The notes under the pieces are model-generated. The model was not told the DNA's origin and ran no database searches. It saw nothing but the letters and a program-made list of their open reading frames with translations. A DNA stretch of 64,000 bases from Marmoricola sp. OAE513 (GTDB lineage: Bacteria; Actinomycetota; Actinomycetes; Propionibacteriales; Nocardioidaceae), in the NCBI RefSeq assembly GCF_040546585.1, contig NZ_JBEPOC010000001.1, positions 620,001 through 684,000 of the forward strand. Direction: 5' to 3'. Position 1 is the stretch's first letter; each line of letters begins with the position of its first letter. Shown here in pieces: positions 8,722-15,988 of this stretch. A program made the position numbers and the translations under genes.

Positions 8722-8743
8722 GCCCGAAGCCTTCGCTAGAGGC

Positions 8744-9562
8744 ATGCCCATCCTCGACAGCCACCGGCACATCGGGATCCTTCCCGAGTTCCCGTTCTAC
8801 GGCGGGCCGCCCCTCCGAGCGGACCTGACGGCCCGGGCCACCGTCGCCGAGCTGATCGACGACCTCGACGCCGACGGCATCGAACGGGCGCTGGTGCTGC
8901 CCAACTACGGCGTGCCGATCCCCGAGGTCGCCTTCGAGCTGAACGACCTTGCCCTCGAGGCCGCGCAGAAGGACGACCGGATCCGCTGCGGACTCTGGGT
9001 CTCCCCGAAGGCCGCCGACGCCGAGCGCAACCGTGCCGCCCTGGAGCTGGCTTCGGAGTCCGGGGTCGCCGCACTCAAGACCAGCTTCCTGCTCGGCGGC
9101 CACCCCACCGATCCCGACTGCGCCGAGGAGCTGGAGCGGATCTTCACCACCGCCGCCGACCTCGGCCTCGTCGTGCACGTGCACACCTCGCCGGGGGCGG
9201 CCTCGGACATCGACCAGGTCGGCACCCTGGTGGACCGGTACGGCGACGCCACAAAGATCCACCTGGTCCACCTCGGCGGCGGCATGAGCGGCCACATGAA
9301 GCTGATCGGCGGACGCTTCTTCGACTGGATCGAGGCCGGCAAGCAGGTCTACACCGACACCAGCTGGACGATCGGCTTCGCGCCGACCTGGCTGGTCGCG
9401 GAGATCGAGCGCCGCGGCGTCGGCCACGACCGGGTCCTGTTCGCCACAGACGCACCCTGGGGCGACTTCGACGGCGAGTACCACCGGCTCCGCACGGCAG
9501 CCGGTGACGGCGAGCTGGCGGACGCCTTCTTCACGCGCAACTTCGAGTCCCTCTACGGCTGA
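8744..9562 (+). CDS. Amidohydrolase-2 family metal-dependent hydrolase
   Basis: This 272-residue TIM-barrel hydrolase of the amidohydrolase_2 type has the N-terminal metal motif DSHRHIG (HxH, residues 5-11), a conserved lysine region GVAALKTSF, histidines in LVVHVHTSPG and HLVHLGGG, and the catalytic-aspartate motif LFATDAPWGDF. Family members hydrolyse or decarboxylate small cyclic or carboxylated substrates. It is the first gene of the Nit1C-type operon, 64 nt before nitB, and preceded by the GlnR-like sites. It is not one of the seven canonical Nit1C genes, so it may process the product or precursor of that pathway. The substrate is unknown. Confidence 0.82.
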   Translation: MPILDSHRHIGILPEFPFYGGPPLRADLTARATVAELIDDLDADGIERALVLPNYGVPIPEVAFELNDLALEAAQKDDRIRCGLWVSPKAADAERNRAALELASESGVAALKTSFLLGGHPTDPDCAEELERIFTTAADLGLVVHVHTSPGAASDIDQVGTLVDRYGDATKIHLVHLGGGMSGHMKLIGGRFFDWIEAGKQVYTDTSWTIGFAPTWLVAEIERRGVGHDRVLFATDAPWGDFDGEYHRLRTAAGDGELADAFFTRNFESLYG

Positions 9563-9626
9563 ACCGCAGCACCACGAGCTCTCACCACGGCACCACCACA
9601 TCCAGCACCCATAACAAGGAGTTCCC

Positions 9627-10151
9627 ATGGCAGTGTTCGACGACGAGATCCTGGCCAACATCGCCAAGTCGCTCGGTGAGGTCCCGCACCCGAGCCTGGA
9701 GAAGGGCAGCAACCTCTACGGCTCCACCAAGATCTTCCCGGACTACCAGGCCAGCGAGGGGCAGTCCTACCTGACGTTGGTCCACGGCATCCCGCACGAG
9801 AGCTCGGTGACCTTCGTCGCTGTGCTGCAGGCGACCCGCGCTCTCCGCAAGGGCTTCGAGTCGGCGGTCTACTTCTACGGACCCGGCGCACTGGCGTGCA
9901 TGGACACCCGCGGGTTCCCCACGACCGGCGACGTCGCCTTCCCGGGCAACCAGAACCTGAACGACTCGATCAAGACGTTCATCAGCGAGGGCGGCACCGT
10001 CTTCTGCTGCCGGTTCGGCATGGCCCTGCACGGCCTGCGCGAGGAGGACCTGATCGCGGGTGTGATCCCGTCGCACCCCCTGGACGTCCAGGACGCGGTC
10101 ATCCACTTCGCCAACAAGGGCGCCATCATCAACTCCGTCTACAACCTCTGA
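9627..10151 (+). CDS. nitB: MSMEG_0572/Sll0783 family nitrogen-starvation protein (NitB)
   Basis: This 174-residue protein (ATG with AAGGAG at about 6 nt) matches the small family that heads Nit1C clusters; the Synechocystis homologue Sll0783 is known for its nitrogen-starvation response. The sequence has a DsrE-like alpha/beta character (SYLTLVHGIPHESSVTFVAVLQATRALRKGFESAVYFYGPGAL). It carries two adjacent cysteines (TVFCCRFGMALHG) that could bind metal or be catalytic. The biochemical role is not established. It is followed 10 nt later by the radical SAM gene, in the usual cluster context. Recognition rests on cluster synteny plus remembered family sequence. Confidence 0.8.
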   Translation: MAVFDDEILANIAKSLGEVPHPSLEKGSNLYGSTKIFPDYQASEGQSYLTLVHGIPHESSVTFVAVLQATRALRKGFESAVYFYGPGALACMDTRGFPTTGDVAFPGNQNLNDSIKTFISEGGTVFCCRFGMALHGLREEDLIAGVIPSHPLDVQDAVIHFANKGAIINSVYNL

Positions 10152-10161
10152 GGGCCGTGCC

Positions 10162-11241
10162 GTGACCGCTCAGCCCCTCGACCGCGCGACCTCGACCCGG
10201 GTCGACGTCGCCATCCAGGGCATCCGTCTGCTCGACGCCCCGGTCTCGCGCCGCTCCGGCGCGGGGCCGAGCGACGACGGCCACGTGCTGCTCGACGGTG
10301 TCGGTGCTGCGATCCCCCTCAACCCGCGCAGCCCGTACTCGGTGCGCGGTGGGAAGCTCCTGCTCGACGGTGCCGACACCGGGATGGGCGTCGAGGCGGT
10401 GGCCCGCCCCCGGTTCTACGACCTGACCACGGCAGACGGCGTCTCCTACGAGAAGATCGCGCGGCTGCACTCCAGCCACGTGCTGGCCACCACGGTGGTG
10501 CAGACCTGCGTGCGCTACGAGGAGTCGGAGCGCTGCCGGTTCTGCGCGATCGAGGAGTCCCTGAACGCGGGCTCGACGATCGCGGTCAAGTCACCGGCGC
10601 AGATCGCCGAGGTGGCGAAGGCGGCCGCCGAGCTCGACGGCGTCACCCAGATGGTGATGACCACCGGGACCTCGAACGGCCGGGACCGCGGCGCGGTGCA
10701 CCTGGCCCGCTGCGTCAGTGCGGTGCGCGAGGTGCTGCCCGACCTGCCGATCCAGGTGCAGTGCGAACCGCCCGGCGACCTCGCGGTGATCGGTGACCTG
10801 TACGACGCGGGTGCCCGGTCGATCGGCATCCACGTCGAGTCGCTCGACGACGAGGTACGACGTACCTGGATGCCCGGCAAGGGTTCGGTGCCGATGGACG
10901 AGTACCGCGCCGCGTGGCGCGAGGCCGTCCGGGTCTTCGGCCACAACCAGGTGTCGACGTACATCCTGGTCGGGCTCGGCGAGGACCCCGACGAGCTGGT
11001 CTCCGGGGTGGAGGAGCTCGTCGAGATGGGCGTCTACCCGTTCGTCGTCCCGTTCCGCCCGCTGGCGGGCACCTTGGCCACCGACGTCGACGGCGCCACC
11101 GCGCCCGACCCGGCCGTGGTCAGCGACATCACCTTCCGGGTCGCCCGGCTGCTGCGCGCAGCCGGGATGGCCGGGTCCGACCAGAAGGCCGGCTGCGCCG
11201 CGTGCGGCGCCTGCTCCGGCCTGTCGTGCGAAGGAGCCTGA
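10162..11241 (+). CDS. nitD: MSMEG_0568 family radical SAM protein (NitD)
   Basis: This 359-residue radical SAM enzyme has non-canonical cluster cysteines C116-x8-C125-x2-C128 (CVRYEESERCRFC), a variant typical of the Nit1C radical SAM family. The TIM-barrel continues with MVMTTGTSNGRDRGAVHL and IQVQCEPPGDLAVIGDLYDAG. The protein ends with a Cys-rich tail, GCAACGACSGLSCEGA (C-x2-C-x2-C-x4-C), which could hold an auxiliary Fe-S cluster. It starts at a GTG 10 nt after nitB and ends one nucleotide before the next ATG, so the genes are translationally linked. The reaction it performs is unknown; radical chemistry to build or cleave a nitrile-containing metabolite is inference. Confidence 0.85.
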   Translation: MTAQPLDRATSTRVDVAIQGIRLLDAPVSRRSGAGPSDDGHVLLDGVGAAIPLNPRSPYSVRGGKLLLDGADTGMGVEAVARPRFYDLTTADGVSYEKIARLHSSHVLATTVVQTCVRYEESERCRFCAIEESLNAGSTIAVKSPAQIAEVAKAAAELDGVTQMVMTTGTSNGRDRGAVHLARCVSAVREVLPDLPIQVQCEPPGDLAVIGDLYDAGARSIGIHVESLDDEVRRTWMPGKGSVPMDEYRAAWREAVRVFGHNQVSTYILVGLGEDPDELVSGVEELVEMGVYPFVVPFRPLAGTLATDVDGATAPDPAVVSDITFRVARLLRAAGMAGSDQKAGCAACGACSGLSCEGA

Positions 11242-11242
11242 G

Positions 11243-12673
11243 ATGTCCGTAGGACTGAGGGACAGCGACGTCGACGCCGTCGTCCTGCTCGGCCACCGGC
11301 CAGCCCCGGTGATCGTCGAGACCGACGACCACAGGGACCTGGCGGCGTACCGGGCGTTGCGCCGGCGCGTCTTCGTCCAGGAGCAGGGTCTCTTCCACCG
11401 CAGTGATGCCGACGACGTCGACAGCGACCCACGGACCCGGGTGCTGGTCGTGCGGGCTCCGGACGGCACCGTTCTCGGGGGCGTCCGGATCCACCCCACC
11501 ACCGGTGGCGCCGAGATCGGTCGGGACATCGGGTGGTGGCGGGGCAGCCGGCTCGTCGTCGCGCCCGGGGCGGCGCGGGGCACCGGGTCGATGCTGGTCC
11601 GCGCCGCCTGCGCGCTGGCCGAGACCGCCGGCGCGCTCCGCTTCGACGCGACCGTGCAGGAGCAGAACGAGGTCCTCTTCACCCGCCTGGGCTGGGTGCG
11701 TCGGGGCACCAACCTGGTCCAAGGGGTGCCTCATGCACTGATGGACTACCCGATCGCTCGGGTCCAGCGGCTGGCGGACGCCACCAAGGCGCCTCTGGGG
11801 GGCTTGCTTGCCGCGATCACCGCGACGCCGTACGGCGGGGGCGGACCCGGGTTCGTCGGTGACGACGCGGCTCCGGTCCCCACCGCCGAGGGCTACAGCG
11901 GACTGGTCGCCGCGTGCGACGCGATCCTGCCGTCCATGGTGGAGCGCGACCCCGAGTGGGCCGGCTGGTGCGCCGTCCTGGTCAACGTCAACGATCTCTT
12001 CGCGATGGGCGCAAGCCCGGTCGGCCTGCTCGACGCCGTCGGCGCCCGGGACGCCAGCTTCGCCCGCCGGGTGCTCGCCGGACTGACTGCCGCGGCCGAG
12101 GCCTGGGGCGTCCCGGTGCTCGGCGGGCACACGCAGCTCGGGGTCCCCGGCTCCCTGTCGGTGACGGCGCTGGGTCGCACAGACTCCCCCGTCCCCGGCG
12201 GGGGCGGTCAGGCAGGCCAGCGCCTCCGCGTCACCGCCGACCTCGGGGGTGCCTGGCGACCGGGCTACGGCGGCTCCCAGTGGGACTCCTCGAGCACCCG
12301 GACGCCGGCCGAGATGCGCGCGCTGGCCGGGGTCGTGCCCGCACTGCACCCGACAGCGGCCAAGGACGTGAGCATGTCCGGCCTCGTCGGCACGACCGGC
12401 ATGCTCGCCGAGGCGAGCGGCTGCGGTGCCGTCCTGGACGTCGCCGACGTCCCGGCACCGAGTGCGGCAGCGCCTGGGGACTGGCTGACCTGCTTCCCCG
12501 GTTTCGCGGTGGTCACCGCCGAGACGAGCGAGTCGGTCGACGCGCTCCCCGACTTCGTGACGACGGCCGTGTGCGGCGAGCTCGTCGAGGGCACCGGCGT
12601 CGGTCTTCGCTGGCCCGACGGCATCGTCACCGAAGCCGTCTCCTCCACCGTGACCGGGATGGGGGCGGCATGA
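11243..12673 (+). CDS. Fused GNAT acetyltransferase and AIR-synthase-like protein (NitE-NitF; MSMEG_0567 type)
   Basis: In this 476-residue two-domain protein, residues 1 to about 165 form a GNAT N-acetyltransferase domain (acetyl-CoA loop around RGTGSMLVRAACALAE). Residues from about 180 to 476 resemble AIR synthase/PurM-type ATP-binding enzymes (GFVGDDAAPV, VLVNVNDLFAMGASPVGLLDAVG, PVLGGHTQ). Cyanobacterial Nit1C clusters keep these as two genes (Sll0786 and Sll0787), while mycobacteria use the fused form seen here. AIR-synthase-like domains activate amides or acyl groups with ATP, so sequential acylation and ATP-dependent activation is a reasonable guess. The ATG at 11243 follows GAAGGAG. 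The stop overlaps the nitrilase start by 4 nt. Confidence 0.85.
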   Translation: MSVGLRDSDVDAVVLLGHRPAPVIVETDDHRDLAAYRALRRRVFVQEQGLFHRSDADDVDSDPRTRVLVVRAPDGTVLGGVRIHPTTGGAEIGRDIGWWRGSRLVVAPGAARGTGSMLVRAACALAETAGALRFDATVQEQNEVLFTRLGWVRRGTNLVQGVPHALMDYPIARVQRLADATKAPLGGLLAAITATPYGGGGPGFVGDDAAPVPTAEGYSGLVAACDAILPSMVERDPEWAGWCAVLVNVNDLFAMGASPVGLLDAVGARDASFARRVLAGLTAAAEAWGVPVLGGHTQLGVPGSLSVTALGRTDSPVPGGGGQAGQRLRVTADLGGAWRPGYGGSQWDSSSTRTPAEMRALAGVVPALHPTAAKDVSMSGLVGTTGMLAEASGCGAVLDVADVPAPSAAAPGDWLTCFPGFAVVTAETSESVDALPDFVTTAVCGELVEGTGVGLRWPDGIVTEAVSSTVTGMGAA

Positions 12674-13548
12674 CCACCGGATTCGCGGCGGCGGCCGGCA
12701 ACTTCGGCCGCGACGTCGAGCAGAACCTGGCCCAGGCCGCCACCTTGGTCGAGGCGGCCAAGGCGCAGGACGTCGGTCTGCTCGCCCTGCCCGAGGCCTG
12801 TCTGGGGGGTTACCTCTCGGTGCTGGGCAGCGGCCGCGACGGAACCCACGACGAGACCCCGGAGTCCCTGCCGCCGGTCCTGGACCTCGACGGGCCCGAG
12901 CTGCGCGCGCTCGCGGCGATGGCCGGTGACCTCACCGTCGTGGTGGGGTTCTGCGAGTCCGACGGCACCCACCGCTACAACACCGCCGCTGCCGTGACCG
13001 GCGACGGCGTGCTCGCGTCGTACCGCAAGGTGCACCAGCCGCTCGGAGAGAGCCTCTACTACGCCGCCGGCGAGGAGCTCCTCGCCTTCGACTCCCCGGT
13101 CGGGCGGATGGGTCTGCTGATCTGCTACGACAAGGCCTTCCCCGAGGCCGCCCGCGCCCTCGCGCTGGACGGCGCCGAGGTGATCGCCTGCATCTCCGCG
13201 TGGCCGGCGTCCCGGACGGCAACGGCCGGCCAGCTGGCGGATGACAGGTGGACGCACCGCTTCAACATCTTCGACCAGGCCCGCGGCCTGGAGAACCAGG
13301 TCGTCTGGCTGGCGGCGAACCAGACCGGCACCTTCGGCTCGCTGCGGTTCGTGGGCAACGCCAAGGTCGTCGGCCCCGGCGGCGACGTGCTCGACACGAC
13401 CGGCGTCGGCGACGGCCTGGCGATCGCCCACGTGGACGTGGCCGAGACGTTGGCGACCGCCAGGCGGGCGATGTTCCACCTCGGCGACCGCCGGCCGGAC
13501 CTGTACGAGCGGGCCGACCAGCAGGCGAGGAGCAGCAGCCGTGCCTGA
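12670..13548 (+). CDS. nitC: Nit1C-type nitrilase (NitC)
   Basis: This 292-residue member of the carbon-nitrogen hydrolase superfamily has an intact catalytic set: Glu42 (LLALPEACLGGY), Lys120 (YRKVHQP), Glu127 (PLGE) and nucleophile Cys152 (GLLICYDKAFPE). It should hydrolyse a nitrile or amide through a thioimidate/acyl-enzyme. Nit1C nitrilases have been linked to cyanide assimilation and nitrogen starvation. The ATG overlaps the previous stop by 4 nt (ATGA), and the 3' end overlaps nitG by 8 nt. It is clearly homologous along its whole length to the second, altered copy at 15131-15985, so this is the copy expected to be active. Confidence 0.9.
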   Translation: MTTGFAAAAGNFGRDVEQNLAQAATLVEAAKAQDVGLLALPEACLGGYLSVLGSGRDGTHDETPESLPPVLDLDGPELRALAAMAGDLTVVVGFCESDGTHRYNTAAAVTGDGVLASYRKVHQPLGESLYYAAGEELLAFDSPVGRMGLLICYDKAFPEAARALALDGAEVIACISAWPASRTATAGQLADDRWTHRFNIFDQARGLENQVVWLAANQTGTFGSLRFVGNAKVVGPGGDVLDTTGVGDGLAIAHVDVAETLATARRAMFHLGDRRPDLYERADQQARSSSRA

Positions 13549-13846
13549 GATGACCTTCACCGTGCGCTGGCCCGACGGGTCGGTCGAGGAGTGCTACTCC
13601 CCGAGCCTGGTGGTGCACGACCACCTCGAGGAGGGAGCGACGTACGCGGTCGAGGACTTCGTGAGCCGGACCGTGACTGCCCTCGACCTGGCCAGTGCGC
13701 GGGTGCGCGAGAAGTTCGGGTTCGCCTGCACCTCGGCCGCCGCGACCAGCGAACAGGTGGTGCGCTCGGCCGCGTTCTTCTCCCCCGACCAACCCGTCCG
13801 GGTGCTGCGGATGCACCCGCCCCTTCCACGCCAGGAGCAGTCATGA
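13541..13846 (+). CDS. nitG: MSMEG_0570 family nitrogen-starvation protein (NitG)
   Basis: This small 101-residue protein beginning (V/M)PEMTFTVRWPDGSVEECYSPS is the hallmark small gene of Nit1C clusters. It has no catalytic motif I recognise; its shape suggests an alpha/beta accessory protein, with a central basic and alanine-rich helix (RTVTALDLASARVREKFG). The GTG start at 13541 overlaps the nitrilase stop by 8 nt, and its stop overlaps the nitH ATG by 4 nt. This tight coupling suggests stoichiometric production with its neighbours. Function is unknown in the family. Confidence 0.8.
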   Translation: MPEMTFTVRWPDGSVEECYSPSLVVHDHLEEGATYAVEDFVSRTVTALDLASARVREKFGFACTSAAATSEQVVRSAAFFSPDQPVRVLRMHPPLPRQEQS

Positions 13847-15126
13847 ACGACCAACCCGAGCACAGCACCGAGGTCGTGGTCGTCGGTGGCGGCCAGGCAG
13901 GCCTCTCCACGAGCTGGTTCCTCACCCGCGACGGGGTCGACCACGTCGTCCTCGAGGCCGGGACGACCGCGCACGAGTGGGCCGACAGCCGGTGGGACAA
14001 CTTCACCCTGGTCACCCCGAACTGGCACTGCGCCCTTCCCGGGTACGCCTACGACGGTCCGGACCCGGACGGGTTCATGACCCGCGACGAGGTGGTCGCC
14101 TGGCTCGGCGGCTACGCCGCGACCTTCGGGCCGCCGGTACGCGAGCACCACACGGTCACCGAACTGGTCCCATCGGCCGACGGGGGCTACCGGCTCACCG
14201 TCACCACCCCGCAAGGCACCGAAACCTGGCACGCCGGCCAGGTGGTGGTCGCGACCGGCGGTTACCACGTACCGATCCTTCCGACCTGGGCGAGCGCGCT
14301 GGACCCGTCGATCACCCAGCTGCAGGCCGGTGAGTACCGCAACAACGACCAGCTCCCCAACGGCGCCGTCCTCGTCGTCGGGTCCGGGCAGTCCGGCGCG
14401 CAGATCGCCGAGGACCTGCACCTCGAGGGCCGCCAGGTGCACCTCGCGCTGGGCGACGCCCCGCGCGTCGCCCGCTTCTACCGTGGCCGGGACTGCATGA
14501 CCTGGCTGGCGGACATGGGGCTCTACGAGACTCCCGTGGCCAGCTACCCGGGCGGACTCGCGGCGCGGGAGAAGACCAACCACTACGTCACCGGACGGGA
14601 CGGCGGTCGCGACATCGACCTGCGCGCGTTCGCCGCCGAAGGGATGCGGCTCTACGGGATGCTCGAGTCCGGCCGCGGCACCGACCTGACCTTCCAGCCC
14701 ACGATGACGGCGGCGCTGGACTCGGCCGACGCGACGTACAACTCGATCTGCCGCGACATCGATCGCTACATCGAGCGCGCCGGGATCGACGCGCCGCCGG
14801 GAGCGGCGTACGAGCCGGTCTGGGTGCCCGAGGCGGACCCGACGTCGCTGGACCTGGTAGCCGAGGGGATCACCAGCATCGTCTGGGCGATCGGGTACCG
14901 CCCGGACTACCGCTGGGTGCGGGTCGGTGTGTTCGACGGCACCGGGCGTCCCACCCACGAACGGGGCGTGACCACGGCGCGCGGCCTGTACTTCCTCGGC
15001 CTGCCGTGGCTGCACACGTGGGGATCGGGACGCTTCCTGGGCATCGCCCGCGACGCCGAGCACGTCGCTGCGACGGCGCTGGGGCGACGGCGCAACGTCC
15101 TGGTCCCGGCTCTGGAGGCGAGCTGA
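13843..15126 (+). CDS. nitH: MSMEG_0569 family flavin-dependent oxidoreductase (NitH)
   Basis: This 427-residue flavoprotein monooxygenase-like enzyme has an N-terminal FAD motif VVVVGGGQAGLSTSWFL (residues 11-27) and a second dinucleotide motif VLVVGSGQSGAQIAEDL near 175-195. WRWxxF-like features appear as ADSRWDNFTLVTPNWHC, and a late conserved block is IVWAIGYRPDY and GLYFLGLPWLHTWGSGRFLGI. This architecture is that of class B or YUC-type N/C-oxygenating flavoenzymes that use NAD(P)H and O2. In Nit1C it would oxidise the pathway substrate, but the compound is unknown. The ATG overlaps the nitG stop (ATGA). Confidence 0.86.
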   Translation: MNDQPEHSTEVVVVGGGQAGLSTSWFLTRDGVDHVVLEAGTTAHEWADSRWDNFTLVTPNWHCALPGYAYDGPDPDGFMTRDEVVAWLGGYAATFGPPVREHHTVTELVPSADGGYRLTVTTPQGTETWHAGQVVVATGGYHVPILPTWASALDPSITQLQAGEYRNNDQLPNGAVLVVGSGQSGAQIAEDLHLEGRQVHLALGDAPRVARFYRGRDCMTWLADMGLYETPVASYPGGLAAREKTNHYVTGRDGGRDIDLRAFAAEGMRLYGMLESGRGTDLTFQPTMTAALDSADATYNSICRDIDRYIERAGIDAPPGAAYEPVWVPEADPTSLDLVAEGITSIVWAIGYRPDYRWVRVGVFDGTGRPTHERGVTTARGLYFLGLPWLHTWGSGRFLGIARDAEHVAATALGRRRNVLVPALEAS

Positions 15127-15130
15127 GCCC

Positions 15131-15985
15131 TTGGCCGCCCTGACCATCGCCGCCGTCGCCGCCAACTTCGGCCGCGACCTGGACCGGTGCGTCAACAAGA
15201 CCACGCGGATCATCTCCGACGCGCGGGACGCCGGGGTGGGCCTGCTGGTGCTCCCTCACGCCGCGCTGGGCGGCTACCTCAGCGACCTCGCGCACCCTGA
15301 TCCGCGTGCCCTGCCACCGCCGCTGTCCGAGGACTCGGCCGAGCTCGCCAAAGTAGTCCAGTGGGCCGGCGACATGGTGGTCTGCCTGGGGTTCACCGAG
15401 GTCGCCGTGACCGGCGGGCAGGCGTACACGTACAACACTGCCGTCTGCTTCAACGGCTCAGGCATCCTCGGCCGCCACCGCAAGGTGCACCAGCCGCTGG
15501 GCGAGCGCGAGGCCACCTGGCCCGGGGACCGCTTCGACGCGTTCGACACACCGGTCGGCCGGATCGGGATGCTCATCGACTACGACAAGACCTTCCCGGA
15601 GGCCGCTCGCGCCCTGGCGCTGGACGGCGCCGAGCTGGTCGCCTGCCTGAGCGCTTGGCCGGCCAGCGTCACCGACCGGGCGGACCGCCTCTCCGCGGAC
15701 CGCCAGTCCCGGTTGTTCGACATCTACGACTCGGCCCGCGCGGCCGAGAACCAGATCGTGTGGGTCTCCTCCAACCAGACGGGCTCGATGGGCGGGCTCC
15801 GGTTCCTCGGGCAGGCCAAGGTCGTGGGCCCCGGCGGTGACATCCTGGCCCGCACCCAGGGCAAGGGCGGGATGGCGGTGACCACCCTCGACGTGGCCGC
15901 CGAGGTCGCGCGGTCGCGGCGCACGCTCAGCCACCTGCGCGAAAGGGTGCCGGAGGCGTACCGAGGCACGAACCCGGTGGTCTGA
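15131..15985 (+). CDS. Nitrilase-fold paralogue lacking catalytic Cys and Glu (probable pseudoenzyme)
   Basis: This 284-residue protein aligns end to end with NitC (13 kb) and keeps the fold signatures ANFGRD, LGGYLSDL, HRKVHQPLGE and FPEAARALALDGAEL. The catalytic Glu is His43 (LPHAALGGY, codon CAC at 15257) and the nucleophilic Cys is Asp150 (LIDYDKTFPE, codon GAC at 15578). The Lys (118) and second Glu (125) remain. It should therefore be unable to form the thioimidate intermediate. The frame is intact and tightly embedded (TTG start 4 nt after nitH, stop 3 nt before the glycosyltransferase), so it is maintained as a gene rather than a decaying one. A regulatory or heteromeric partner of NitC is the simplest idea. 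Confidence 0.85.
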   Translation: MAALTIAAVAANFGRDLDRCVNKTTRIISDARDAGVGLLVLPHAALGGYLSDLAHPDPRALPPPLSEDSAELAKVVQWAGDMVVCLGFTEVAVTGGQAYTYNTAVCFNGSGILGRHRKVHQPLGEREATWPGDRFDAFDTPVGRIGMLIDYDKTFPEAARALALDGAELVACLSAWPASVTDRADRLSADRQSRLFDIYDSARAAENQIVWVSSNQTGSMGGLRFLGQAKVVGPGGDILARTQGKGGMAVTTLDVAAEVARSRRTLSHLRERVPEAYRGTNPVV

Positions 15986-15988
15986 GAC

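Noticed and set aside
8629-8743. Riboswitch or attenuator ahead of the Nit1C operon
   Set aside because: No stable hairpin or conserved aptamer-like core was recognised. Only GAAAC repeats stood out.
15131-15985. Treating the altered nitrilase as a pseudogene
   Set aside because: The frame is intact, the length normal and the junctions tight; only catalytic residues differ, so a maintained non-catalytic role is more consistent.
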